Below, in pieces: positions 18,804-27,779 of a stretch of DNA of 64,000 nucleotides (position 1 is the first letter of the stretch; every line of letters starts with the position of its first letter). The stretch lies in contig NZ_JASMWN010000014.1 in NCBI RefSeq assembly GCF_032595355.1, forward strand, positions 83,649 through 147,648. Reading direction: 5' to 3'. The DNA comes from Sedimentitalea todarodis (GTDB lineage: Bacteria; Pseudomonadota; Alphaproteobacteria; Rhodobacterales; Rhodobacteraceae). The notes under the pieces were generated by a model that was given only the letters and a program-made list of their open reading frames with translations, was not told the origin of the DNA and did no database searches. The position numbers and the translations under genes are program-made.

Positions 18804-21800
18804 ATGACCCCGCGCGTGTTTTTCGCGGCTTTTGTGGCCGTCGCGTTTGGTTCGAACTATCCCTGCGCCGCACAAAGTGTGCCGGACAGCATCGCGACGG
18901 CGAATGCGGCAATCATGGAGGCCTACGAACTCGGGGATATTGCCGAGGCAACTGACTTGGCCGTTTCTACGCTCGCACAGGCGGAAGCGACACTTGGCGC
19001 CGAGCATCCTGACACCCTAACCAGTGCCGATAATCTTGCCCTTCTGTACCAGAGCATGGGGCGTCATGCAGACTCCGAAAGACTACACCGCCGCGCTCTG
19101 GATGCCCGCAAACGTGTGCTCGGACCGGAACACCCCGACACACTTACCAGCATCGACAATCTTGGCCTGCTATATGCGAACATAGGGCGGTATGGCGACG
19201 CCGAAGCGTTCCACCGAAGCGCCCTCGAGGCCCGCGAACGCGTGCTTGGCGCGGAGGCATCCGACACCATCGATAGTGTCAACAACCTTGCCGTTCTCTA
19301 CGACAGCATGGGGCGTTTCGCAGAAGCCGAACCACTCTATCGCCAGGCCCTTGACGCAAGCGAGCGAGTGCTCGGTCCCGGGCATCCATATACACTGATC
19401 AGCATCGCCAACTTCGCAGCCCACTACGCGAATACGGGGCGCTTTACGGACGCCGAACGCCTCTATCGTCGCGCTCTGGAGGCCAGCGAGCATGCGCTTG
19501 GTCCCGACCACCCCGCAACGATCCTTAGCATCGGCGACCTTGCCAATTTCTATCAGGCTAACGGGCGCTATGTAGAGGCTGAACCGCTTTATCTCGATAC
19601 GCTCGAGGCCCAGAAACGCGGACTCGGTCTCGAGCACCCCGACACTCTAACCAGCTTCAATAATCTTGCTTTGTTGTATCAGAAAATGGGACGCTATTCC
19701 GAGGCCGAGCCGCTCTACGACCGCGCGATCGAGGTGCAGGAACGTGTCCTCGGTCCCGAGCACATCGATACCCTCCTGAGTGTCGGCAACCTCGCGCTGC
19801 TCTATCAGGTCACCGGGCGTCACTCCAAAGCTGAGCCATTCTACCGGCGTGTTCTCGAGACACATGAGCGCCTGCTCGGTGTTGAACATCTCGACACGCT
19901 CACAAGTATCAACAACCTCGCGAGCCTCTACGACAGCATGGGGCGCTACCGTGAGGCCGAACCGCTTTACCGTCAAGCACTCGAAGTCCGAGAGCGTGTA
20001 CTCGGTGTTGAGCATCGCGATACACTCAACAGCATAGCCAACCTTGCCGCCTTAAATGAAAGCATAGGTCGCTATGCCGAGGCCGAGGTGCAGCATCGGC
20101 GCGTCCTTCAATTGCGCGAACGCGTGTTGGGCATGGAGCATCCAGAGACCCTGGTAAGTATCAACAACCTCGCCGGCCTGTATGCGAGCACCCGGCGCTA
20201 CGCTGAGGCCGAGCCGCTCTATCAACGCGCACTCGAGACTAAAGTTCGCGTGCTTGGCCCGGAACATCCAGGCACGCTCATCAGCATAAACAACCTCGCC
20301 ACGCTTTATGAAAGCACTGGGCGGCTTGCTAAGGCCGAGCCGCTCTTCCGCCGAGCGCTGGAGGCGCAAGAGCGAGTGCTCGGCGCTGAGCATCCTGATG
20401 CACTGGCGAGCGTCAGCAATCTCGCCGGCCTCTACACGCGCACCGGGCGTTTTGCGGATGCCGAGTTGCTGTACAGGAGGGTGCTCGAAACAAGCGAACG
20501 CGTATTGGGCAAGGAACATCCCCTGATGCCCGCAAGCGCAGCCAACCTTGCGGCGCTCTATGAGAGCACCGGGCGTTTTGCTGAGGCTGAGCCCCTCTAC
20601 CGCCATGCATTGGAGGCGCAAGAACGTATTCTTGGCTCGGACCATCCCGCGACAATCAATACACTCGGTAAACTTGCGATCCTTCTTGTCCAAACCGACA
20701 GGTCTGAGCAGGCGCTTGTCGTGTTACGCTCTCTCGACTTTCGGCTTGGGCAGTGGCTAAACGTCGAGGTTGGCACCACACGCGAAGCGGCACGCAAACG
20801 TCAGATCATCACGCTTGAAAGCAAATTCCAGGCAATTAGCTTCAGCTTGGCGTTACAATATCCGTCCGAGGCCTCGGTGCACTTCGCCGCTGATCTTGCG
20901 CTGAAGTGGAAAAAGCGTCTCGCCCAGGACGAAGCTCTTCTTGGCAACATCGCCCGCGAGCGCGACGAACCCGAGTTTCTTGAGGCCATCGCCGCTGTTC
21001 GTTCTGGCCGACGGGCACTCTCGAACGTCGCCTTCGACGAAAACGCTTCTCCCACGGACAAGAGACAGTTCCGCGAAGCACTTGAGAACGCCGAGGCGGA
21101 CCTGCGCGCCCGATCCAGCCGTTTTCGCGACTACCTTACCGCTCAGGCTGCCACTGCCGAAACGGTGAGTCTGGCGCTTCAGGATGACGCAGCGCTCATA
21201 GAATACCGATTTTTCGAGCCATTTAACTTCGAAGATGACACATATGATCCGCTCCGGCTTATCGCGTTGGTGATGCGTGCTGACGCAGCTCCCGCGCTGG
21301 TGGACCTCGGCGAGGCCCAAGTGTTTTTCGCGCTTTATGCGGGCGTCGTCGACGCCGATCTGCGACAAGCCAAGAAGGTTGGCTTCACTGACTTGATGCA
21401 TTTTGGCAGCGACCGCCTGATCGCGCCGCTTTTGCCACGTCTTTCCGGCATCGACACGCTCTACATCGCGCCCGATGGGCCGCTCCAAGCTGTTCCTTTC
21501 GAGGCGTTCGTGGATGACAATGGCCACCATCTCATCCAACGCTTCGAGGTGCACATGCTGCAGACCGGCCGTGATCTCGTCGGCCGCGGTCACCGACCTG
21601 GCGGCAAGGGCCTTGTCGCGCTCGGCGGCATCGACTTCGGTGAGACGGCGGTCGCCGTCGCCGCGGCGTCCCTGCTCCCACCGACCGAGAAACGCGCCGC
21701 TCTTGATGCCACCCGTGCACAGTTCGCCGGATTTCCGCCGCTCTCGGCGACACTAGCGGAGGTCACCTACATCGGAGACGCATACAGCGCCTACCGATCC

Positions 21801-22364
21801 GGCGAGCCAACTCCGATCGTGCTGACCGGTAGGGAGGCGACCGAGGCCGCCGTCAAGTCGCTCGCGCTGCCGCCACGGGTGTTGCACTTCGCGACCCACG
21901 GCTTCTACCTCGCCAGCGGAACGATCGAAGGGCGTCCGCTGCTCCAGTCCGGCATCACCCTCGCAGGCGCGAACCAAGCATTGCGGGGTGCCACCGGACC
22001 CGATGAAGAGAACGGCGTCCTTCACGCGGTTGAGGTTCAGACCCTGAACCTTTTTGGTACCGAGTTGGTCGTGCTCTCGGCCTGTGCTACCGGCCAGGGT
22101 GTGATCGACTATTCCGAAGGGCTCGAGGGCCTGCCCCGCGCCTTCTTTGTGGCTGGGGCGCAGAATGTGCTCGCGGCGCTCTGGTCTGTCGGCGACACTG
22201 CCGCCCTCAACTTTATGCAACGCTTCTACGAGAACTGGCTCGCCCAAGAGGTCAGCAACCCGTCCGCCGCCCTGCGTCAGACCAAGCTCTGGTACATCAG
22301 CCAGACAGACGCGCGCGTTGCCGATCCGCAGAATTGGTCGCCCTTCGTTCTGTTCGAGGGATGA
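18804..22364 (+). CDS. Exported TPR-CHAT protein (caspase-like fold)
   Basis: 1186 residues. Signal peptide MTPRVFFAAFVAVAFG...CAAQ. From residue about 64 to 650 there are 14 near-perfect 42-residue kinesin-light-chain-type TPRs, each starting LG-EHPDTL-S and containing NLA-LY---GR--EAEPLY. A helical linker follows to about 850. The CHAT peptidase domain carries FATHG with His1032 and LSACATGQG with Cys1094, the expected caspase-like dyad. The C-terminal motif AFFVAGAQNVLAALWSVGD is also typical. By family, a cysteine peptidase whose target is read through the TPR array. The signal peptide places it in the periplasm. It is divergent from the small exported/membrane pair. Confidence 0.9.
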   Translation: MTPRVFFAAFVAVAFGSNYPCAAQSVPDSIATANAAIMEAYELGDIAEATDLAVSTLAQAEATLGAEHPDTLTSADNLALLYQSMGRHADSERLHRRALDARKRVLGPEHPDTLTSIDNLGLLYANIGRYGDAEAFHRSALEARERVLGAEASDTIDSVNNLAVLYDSMGRFAEAEPLYRQALDASERVLGPGHPYTLISIANFAAHYANTGRFTDAERLYRRALEASEHALGPDHPATILSIGDLANFYQANGRYVEAEPLYLDTLEAQKRGLGLEHPDTLTSFNNLALLYQKMGRYSEAEPLYDRAIEVQERVLGPEHIDTLLSVGNLALLYQVTGRHSKAEPFYRRVLETHERLLGVEHLDTLTSINNLASLYDSMGRYREAEPLYRQALEVRERVLGVEHRDTLNSIANLAALNESIGRYAEAEVQHRRVLQLRERVLGMEHPETLVSINNLAGLYASTRRYAEAEPLYQRALETKVRVLGPEHPGTLISINNLATLYESTGRLAKAEPLFRRALEAQERVLGAEHPDALASVSNLAGLYTRTGRFADAELLYRRVLETSERVLGKEHPLMPASAANLAALYESTGRFAEAEPLYRHALEAQERILGSDHPATINTLGKLAILLVQTDRSEQALVVLRSLDFRLGQWLNVEVGTTREAARKRQIITLESKFQAISFSLALQYPSEASVHFAADLALKWKKRLAQDEALLGNIARERDEPEFLEAIAAVRSGRRALSNVAFDENASPTDKRQFREALENAEADLRARSSRFRDYLTAQAATAETVSLALQDDAALIEYRFFEPFNFEDDTYDPLRLIALVMRADAAPALVDLGEAQVFFALYAGVVDADLRQAKKVGFTDLMHFGSDRLIAPLLPRLSGIDTLYIAPDGPLQAVPFEAFVDDNGHHLIQRFEVHMLQTGRDLVGRGHRPGGKGLVALGGIDFGETAVAVAAASLLPPTEKRAALDATRAQFAGFPPLSATLAEVTYIGDAYSAYRSGEPTPIVLTGREATEAAVKSLALPPRVLHFATHGFYLASGTIEGRPLLQSGITLAGANQALRGATGPDEENGVLHAVEVQTLNLFGTELVVLSACATGQGVIDYSEGLEGLPRAFFVAGAQNVLAALWSVGDTAALNFMQRFYENWLAQEVSNPSAALRQTKLWYISQTDARVADPQNWSPFVLFEG

Positions 22365-22514
22365 ACTCGTCAACGATCGCAGGAAGTCGTGATCATGACT
22401 TTAGGTAGTATCGCAAAGTTTCCGCCGCGCCTAAATTGACGCTGCTAAAACCCCCGCGTCTACGTCGGCGACGCCCGATGCATTGCCTTAAGAGAGATTG
22501 GCCTTTCAACAACA

Positions 22515-22603
22515 CAGCGCGGCCCCTGACAAAAGCGCCACATCTTCGGGGGATTCCGCACGTCCGGAGGTGACCCAAGAAGGCATCCGGGGTATGGTCT
22601 CAG
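22515..22603 (-). pseudogene. DUF1403 N-terminal fragment
   Basis: Read on the minus strand this piece gives PETIPRMPSWVTSGRAESPE, then DVALLSGAAL and a stop. That matches the opening part of DUF1403 proteins, plasmid-associated proteins of unknown function in Rhodobacterales. The same piece is present in a longer decayed copy at 32876-33153. Only about 88 bp are kept. Confidence 0.6.
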
Positions 22604-23072
22604 GTGTGACTTAGCACTTAAAGCCAATAACTTGATCGATATGTTTTCAATGCGTTAGCTCATCACTTAAATCTGAGAATTGGCAGTTAATTTGAGAATC
22701 GCCGCTGGACTTTGGCACCTAATTTGAGAATCGTGGCTCCGAATTCATTCCCGGACTCTGCCATGACCGAACCGCTCCTCGACGACATAGAGCAAGACCT
22801 TCGGGGAGAGGCCTGTCGCCGAATGGGTGCGATCCGCGAGTTTCTGAAGGGCAATCCCGGTCAGTCTACTGAGGCAGATGCTGCCGGTCTTTCTTCCGAA
22901 CGGGAACTCAGCCACCCCGACAAATGCAACCGATGTGAAATCAGGGGCTGATGATTCTCAGGTTAGAGTGCTAAATTTCGCCGGAATGAACGCATTCTTA
23001 CAGTTAACTGCTAAGCGACACAGGAAGTGGGTGTCAGCCAAGTCCTTGAGAACATGAGGATAGTGAACGACA
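22604..23072. other. Mobile-element debris without an intact gene
   Basis: Includes two short direct repeats of TAATTTGAGAATCG (near 22691 and 22719) and an open frame of 79 codons from 22712 on the plus strand. That frame contains PLLDDIEQDLRGEACRRMGA and ends in low-confidence sequence. It may be a remnant of an insertion-sequence accessory gene, but I do not recognise it. The sequence next to 22958 is the flank of the IS200-type element. Confidence 0.35.
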
Positions 23073-23090
23073 CACCGGCTGACGCCGGTG
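23073..23090. repeat. Subterminal hairpin of the IS200-type element
   Basis: CACCGGC-TGAC-GCCGGTG forms a perfect 7-bp stem with a 4-nt loop just beyond the tnpA stop. IS200/IS605 elements lack inverted repeats and are recognised through such imperfect palindromes near their ends. This would be the right-end hairpin. Confidence 0.65.
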
Positions 23091-23093
23091 GCA

Positions 23094-23486
23094 TCATTTG
23101 GAGGAATGTAATTCCAGATACTGCAGGACGATATCGTCGATGACATTCCCAGACGTGGTGGAGAAGTAGCCACGGGCCCAAAACCGCCTGCCCCAGTAGC
23201 GCTTGCCCAACTCTGGGAACTCCATTTGGATGCGGCGCGATGATCGGCCTTTGATGCGCTGCATGACGTCAGACAGCGATTGCTTGGGCGGGATCGACAG
23301 AAACATATACACGTGATCTCGCACCAAAACGCCGCGCACAATATGTACCCCCATCTCATTGCAGGTCTGCATGATGATCTCCCGGATACGCGCGCGCATC
23401 CGTCCCCGTAGAACTTTGTACCTATACTTTGTGGCCTATACGACATGGAATCTGTGGTAAAATCGCGTGTTTGCGGACAGCGACAT
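23094..23486 (-). pseudogene. IS200/IS605-type Y1 transposase, broken by an amber codon
   Basis: From ATG 23486 the frame reads MSLSANTRFYHRFHVV, then a TAG at 23436-23438 (codon 17) where the family has Tyr. It then runs uninterrupted through ATKYRYKVLRGRMRARIREI to YLELHSSK at 23094. Total 130 codons plus stop, the normal TnpA size. The HUH motif reads DHVYM instead of the expected DHVHM, so the second metal-binding His also appears lost. The hairpin at 23073-23090 marks the element end. No tnpB is present. Inactive. Confidence 0.75.
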
Positions 23487-23499
23487 GGCGCCAGCCTGC

Positions 23500-23668
23500 C
23501 TTCCAGCGGCGCGAATACCATGAATAGGTTGGCCACACCGTTGCGTTCGTACTCATAGTCAAACCGCGCGGGCTGGCCTGGCTGCATGGGGACCGGCGCG
23601 CGGGTTTCTTTGGTCAGTTGTTTGGAGGTCTCGTCCAAGCAGACCAGCGGGCGTGCTGGATCGTGTGG
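23500..23668 (-). pseudogene. Internal fragment of an IS630-family transposase
   Basis: The minus-strand reading HDPARPLVCLDETSKQLTKE, then PGQPARFDYEYERNGVANLF and MVFAPLEG, is the region around the first catalytic Asp (CLDE) of IS630 transposases. The fragment is interrupted by the IS200-type element at about 23490, and its 5' side has no family resemblance beyond 23668. It may be from the same kind of element as the 5' fragment at 5900-6265. Confidence 0.7.
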
Positions 23669-24352
23669 GCTTGGGTCCCTGCCCTTTCGGGCTGAGGCGT
23701 GGGGCATCCCATAGTCGGACCCTCCTTTTTTGGTGAAGCGGTCGGGTCTGATGCCTCCATCCGCCAGTGGCAGAGCCTCGTCTGGTTTGACTGACGAAAT
23801 GCCCATGCATTTCGGCTGGGCGAAGCAGCAAGGGCGGAGCCTGACCTGCGGCCGGACCCGAAACTCAGACAGGGGGCCAAGGGCTGAATATTGGGGGACC
23901 GCCCATGGGCCGGGGAGCCGATGTTCTGCCCGCCGGCTGACACGCTTGCGCGGCATCACAACCCCTGTTGAGGGGCGGTGCCGAATGGCAGGCGGACCTA
24001 TCAAATGGGTAAATCCCGACGTACACGGAGCGAAGCGGAGGGTGCGGCGCCCACTAAACCCTCGATCCCGCGCGTCAAGCGGGATCACATCCGATGGATC
24101 ATTGCCTCGTCCCAGTGATCATAACCCGAATAGCCGGATCACCGCGGCTAGGCCTGATCATTCTCGATCAAGAGGGGGACGATTCCGATATCAGGTTGGA
24201 AAACATCGAACTGGTTTACACTCATTTCGCGACCACAGATCTCGCACGCCATCGCACGCCCGGCTTAGATACGTTACCATTCGGGGGTCAGATAGTGTTG
24301 TTGTACTTTGCTGCCTGCGGAGGTCATGCAGTACGGAATCGGGTTTGGGCAC
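23669..24352. other. Noncoding or decayed stretch
   Basis: About 680 bp with long but unconvincing open frames on both strands. Arg/Pro-rich translations suggest these are frames through GC-rich noncoding or decayed DNA. CGAGGGTTTAGTGGGCGCCG-like and GGGATCACATCC pieces hint at further insertion remnants, but no family could be named. Confidence 0.35.
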
Positions 24353-25111
24353 ATGAGTATTCAAAGCGGTGGAATTGAAACGAAGCGTGCCTCCGCACCG
24401 ACAGGATCGCACCGTTTGCTATCGATCGACATCGGACGCACAGTTTCCTTGTTCGCGATGGTCATCTTTCATCTGGCATGGGATCTCACGATGTTCGGAT
24501 TCCTTCCGGCCGACGCAATGCAGGCAGTTGCGTGGAGGGTCTTTGCCTGGACTATCGCCGGGAGTTTCTTGTTTCTTTCCGGTGTCAGCCTGTGGCTGGC
24601 TCATGGTGACGCCATTCGATGGCGGGCATTTCTGCGCCGCCTGGGCATTCTCCTGTTGGCCGCGATTGCCGTATCAGCGGCAACACGCCTGGCGATGCCG
24701 CATGCTTGGGTGCGGTTCGGGATCCTGCATTCCATTGCCGTCTCGACAACCATCAGCCTGTTGTTTCTTCGGGTCCCGGTCGCAGTATTGGCGGTGGCCT
24801 CCGTGGCGGCGCTGCTGGCGGGACGAATCGACGTAGCCGCCTTCGATGGACCAGCCTGGCTCTGGACTGGGCTTGGTGCAAGCCGCCCTCGCATGCTGGA
24901 CTACGAGCCGATATTTCCCTGGCTCGGAGTCTGCCTTGCGGGTCTTCTGTTCGCACGCTTATTCGCGGGAAGGTGGCGCGCTCCAGCCCGACCGCCGAGC
25001 ACAATCCAGAGTGTTCTGGCATGGCCCGGGCGAAACAGCCTTGCTTTCTACCTGTTGCACCAGCCGATCCTGTTCGGGGCCGTCTGGCTGGCAAGCAGCG
25101 TCTCGCAGTAG
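24353..25111 (+). CDS. DUF1624 / heparan-alpha-glucosaminide N-acetyltransferase-like membrane protein
   Basis: 252 residues from ATG 24353 (upstream ATGs in frame are possible but have poor spacing to GGAGG). The opening RLLSIDIGRTVSLFAMVIFH, then LAWDLTMFGFL, matches the first helix of DUF1624, including the conserved Asp and the His of the first transmembrane region. Seven or so spans are visible. The motif PIFPWLGVCLAGLLFAR and the ending GRNSLAFYLLHQPILFG are also characteristic. The family is thought to acylate envelope sugars across the membrane; the substrate here is unknown. Confidence 0.8.
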   Translation: MSIQSGGIETKRASAPTGSHRLLSIDIGRTVSLFAMVIFHLAWDLTMFGFLPADAMQAVAWRVFAWTIAGSFLFLSGVSLWLAHGDAIRWRAFLRRLGILLLAAIAVSAATRLAMPHAWVRFGILHSIAVSTTISLLFLRVPVAVLAVASVAALLAGRIDVAAFDGPAWLWTGLGASRPRMLDYEPIFPWLGVCLAGLLFARLFAGRWRAPARPPSTIQSVLAWPGRNSLAFYLLHQPILFGAVWLASSVSQ

Positions 25112-25254
25112 TAAAACCGACGCGACTGCGCCGGTAGCAAAGGTTGAGGCGGTGTTCCCATCGCTGCGTCGGTCTGGCTGGCAATTGCAAGCTGCACCTT
25201 CACACACGCCGGCATGACCGTGACATCCCAAAGTTGCAGTGACGCGACAAGCGC

Positions 25255-25623
25255 TCACCCGAACACCGCAAACCCTTCGGACACTCGCTGCAGAATGGCA
25301 ACGAGGCTTAGTACCGAGACAATCGCTGCGGCAGATGCGGCGACAAGCAGCCAAGCCGCCAGCACTCTTACCCCATCTTGCAAACCTGCTGTAGACACAC
25401 GACGTCCAAGGCGCATTTCCTCTGCGTCGATCCTGCGGATTGCGCGCGCAAGTCCCAGAAGAACAACAACGGCCGCGATATAGGCGATACCAACGACGAA
25501 GCTGATGACGATGGCTTGGCCGTTCCCTCGGCCGAGCGCACTGCCGATAATCAGCAAGGCATCCGCCAGACATAGCCCGGCACCAAGCCTGCATACCATT
25601 GTCAGCAAGGCCATCATGGACAT
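25255..25623 (-). CDS. Small integral membrane protein, unknown
   Basis: 122 residues with about three hydrophobic spans (LTMVCRLGAGLCLADALLII, AIVISFVVGIAYIAAVVVLL, VLAAWLLVAASAAAIVSVLS) joined by a charged loop (RAIRRIDAEEMRLGRR). The pattern resembles small DUF2975-like membrane proteins, but I am not certain of the family. It converges with the DUF1624 gene. Confidence 0.55.
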   Translation of the reverse strand: MSMMALLTMVCRLGAGLCLADALLIIGSALGRGNGQAIVISFVVGIAYIAAVVVLLGLARAIRRIDAEEMRLGRRVSTAGLQDGVRVLAAWLLVAASAAAIVSVLSLVAILQRVSEGFAVFG

Positions 25624-25736
25624 TGAACGTGATACTCAGACGCTGGTTCTTGGTGCATGGACATGCTCACACGGCGCGTGGTTTGGCATTCACCGCCAAT
25701 CTGAAAAGACCGGCGGTGAACTGAAGACGCAATTCG

Positions 25737-26072
25737 TCAGAGCGTGCCTTCGCTACCAGTGTACATCACCCCGGCCACCTTGCCCGATGGGCTCGACTGG
25801 CAGGACCAGGGCGCATCCGCTCCCGCCACCGTGGCTCGAACCCCGACACCGGCTTCGGCCTCGACGACGTCGAAGACTGCGACATCGGACTCCGACAGGC
25901 CCGTTTCCCGCGCGATGGCGGCGCGACAGGCGCGGGCGGCGGTGGAGTTCAGATCCCCGCCAGTAACGGGCGGCGTGACAGTGTCGGTGGATCCAGTGCC
26001 GGTGGATTCGACGCAGCCGGCCAGCAGCATCGAAGCCAAGATGGTCGCCGGGGCAATAAACCTGTAAGACAT
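25737..26072 (-). CDS. Small lipoprotein, unknown
   Basis: 111 residues. Type II signal peptide with lipobox LLAGC (Cys about residue 20), a Thr/Gly/Pro-rich linker, then a compact domain (ARACRAAIARETGLSESDVA, APWSCQSSPSGKVAGVMYTG) with two Cys. The same domain type (a short Cys-containing domain ending in GxVxxVxYxGxEG) occurs in other Rhodobacterales lipoproteins, by general memory. It lies 60 bp downstream of the L,D-transpeptidase on the same strand. Confidence 0.65.
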   Translation of the reverse strand: MSYRFIAPATILASMLLAGCVESTGTGSTDTVTPPVTGGDLNSTAARACRAAIARETGLSESDVAVFDVVEAEAGVGVRATVAGADAPWSCQSSPSGKVAGVMYTGSEGTL

Positions 26073-26133
26073 TGATTTTCTCCTGTTTAAGTTATGGAAC
26101 TCGGTCTGGCGTGCTTCCGCACGTTCAGGTCAT

Positions 26134-27231
26134 TCAACCACGATCGTCGTAGGGCGATACCGGGTCGATATGGTCGCCGCGGCTCTTTGGCCAGGGCGAG
26201 GTGAGGTTTTCTCCGGCCATGATGACGAAGTCCCGGCCTGAGCGCCGGTCCGGTGTCGCCGCCAGGTCGGACACGATCATCGTCATGCCGGGATGCATCC
26301 TGGCCTTGATCGCAGCGTGGAAATCGTTCGGCGTCCGCAGCCGAGAGAGGATGCCCGCCTCTGGCATGCCAAGGTTCTCGGCGCCCGGATCCGGATGGTG
26401 GGTCACCGCGTGCCAGACCAGGGAAGTGTTCCCGGGCGACGGCTGAACCAACATCATCACGTGTTCACCAAGCTCGGGCGAGCCTTCGATAGTCAGATCG
26501 GCCTCCAAGAGTTCCTTGCCGTCCTCGATCAGGACGATACGGCGGTCCGCGCCGGTCGCCAGAACGGTGGTCACCGGATATTCGGCGGCATGTCCCCAAT
26601 CCGAGGGATGGGATTTTTCGTTCAGCGCCGCGACGGCTGCCGACATTTCCTCCTGAGTCGCGCCGCCGAGCACGAGGCCCGGGTGGACGAGTTCCCACGG
26701 GTCGCTCCGGGAGTTGGCAATAATGACCGGTGTGCCAATATGGGTGACGGTGAAGAGTTTCTCAGAGAACGCCAATGGCAGTCGCACGCAGCCGTGGCTC
26801 GCCGGGTATCCCGGCAGATTGCCGGCATGCAGTGCAATCCCGTCCCATGTGAGCCGGTTCATGTTCGGCATCGGGGCGTTGTTATAGGTCGAGGACCGGT
26901 GATCCTTGTCCTTTTGAAGGATGGTGAATACACCGGTCGGTGTCCCATGCCCCTTTTTCCCGGTCGAACATGTCGAGACAGCGATCCGGACGCCATTTCG
27001 GTAGACATGCACCTTCTGTTCCGGGATCGAAACCACGACGGCGACAGCACCGTCCGGCGAGCGATCGGGATGCCAGGTGAAGTCCCCGGGCAGCATGTTT
27101 TCGATATTGTAGACGATCTCTTCGGTCTCGTTCGCGACCAATGGGAGACCCGTTGCGATTCCCACTCCTGCGAGCCCCGCAAGGGTTTTGCGACGGCTCC
27201 ACAGACCGTTCTTGTTCTTTCTGTTCGTCAT
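26134..27231 (-). CDS. L,D-transpeptidase (YkuD domain), exported
   Basis: 365 residues. The N-terminus SRRKTLAGLAGVGIATGLPL looks like a twin-arginine signal. The YkuD domain covers roughly residues 60-175: VVSIPEQKVHVYRNGVRIAV, the substrate-loop HAGNLPGYPASHG, and catalytic Cys148 in SHGCVRLP with His146 two residues before. The C-terminal 180 residues are not assigned. YkuD enzymes make 3-3 cross-links in peptidoglycan or attach proteins to it. It is in a run of minus-strand envelope genes with two lipoproteins and an M13 peptidase. Confidence 0.88.
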   Translation of the reverse strand: MTNRKNKNGLWSRRKTLAGLAGVGIATGLPLVANETEEIVYNIENMLPGDFTWHPDRSPDGAVAVVVSIPEQKVHVYRNGVRIAVSTCSTGKKGHGTPTGVFTILQKDKDHRSSTYNNAPMPNMNRLTWDGIALHAGNLPGYPASHGCVRLPLAFSEKLFTVTHIGTPVIIANSRSDPWELVHPGLVLGGATQEEMSAAVAALNEKSHPSDWGHAAEYPVTTVLATGADRRIVLIEDGKELLEADLTIEGSPELGEHVMMLVQPSPGNTSLVWHAVTHHPDPGAENLGMPEAGILSRLRTPNDFHAAIKARMHPGMTMIVSDLAATPDRRSGRDFVIMAGENLTSPWPKSRGDHIDPVSPYDDRG

Positions 27232-27327
27232 TTCTTTCCTGCTCCGTTTCCCACCGCCAGCCCAATCGAAAAGGCACGTGCGCTGACGCTCAACGCCCGA
27301 GGCCTTGTTTCGTTGAGCAACTCGCGG

Positions 27328-27666
27328 TCAGAACGTGATAGTGCCGCCGCCGATCCCCACGCCGCCGAAGGTCACCCGAGCGGGCGTTCCAGCGCCGTCA
27401 TAGCTCACCGTTGCGTTGCCACTCCTGTCGCCCGAGCAATCGAGCGCGCTCATCTCTGTTCCGCCCGGAGTCGGCTCGTCATAGACCGCCGTGCAAACTC
27501 CATCTCCGGGGTTCAGGACAAGTGTGTACCCTCCATCGTTCCGCGTATTGATGGACGCAGATGACGTGCCGCCTGAGGTGCTGTTCCCCGAGCCATAGCT
27601 GCCTTCTGTTTCCACGCATCCTGCAGCAAGCGCCAGGATCGGCAATACAAGCAGAGTCTTTTTCAT
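27328..27666 (-). CDS. Small Gly/Ser-rich lipoprotein, unknown
   Basis: 112 residues from ATG 27666, which follows AAGGAGACC at a suitable distance. Type II signal peptide MKKTLLVLPILALAAGC (Cys17). The mature part is Gly/Ser/Thr-rich, with DGVCTAVYDEPTPGG and SALDCSGDRSG (two Cys) and a beta-rich end GTPARVTFGGVGIGGGTITF. Family not recognised. It lies between the M13 peptidase and the L,D-transpeptidase on the same strand. Confidence 0.65.
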   Translation of the reverse strand: MKKTLLVLPILALAAGCVETEGSYGSGNSTSGGTSSASINTRNDGGYTLVLNPGDGVCTAVYDEPTPGGTEMSALDCSGDRSGNATVSYDGAGTPARVTFGGVGIGGGTITF

Positions 27667-27779
27667 CTTGGTCTCCTTCCTCGGGTATTTCGGGTCCCGA
27701 ACGCGCCATCGAGGAACACGGCACGCGGGAGATCGACGACGGCACCGGAGGCTTTTGCCAACACTTGGGCGCTGAATTG

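Noticed and set aside
22712..22951. 79-codon plus-strand frame as a real gene
   Set aside because: No convincing start signal and no recognised family; it lies between element remnants. Noted only as debris.
22958..24088. Single long minus-strand reading frame across the mobile-element debris
   Set aside because: Its parts belong to at least two elements in different true frames (IS200-type tnpA and IS630), so it is a chance fusion of frames.
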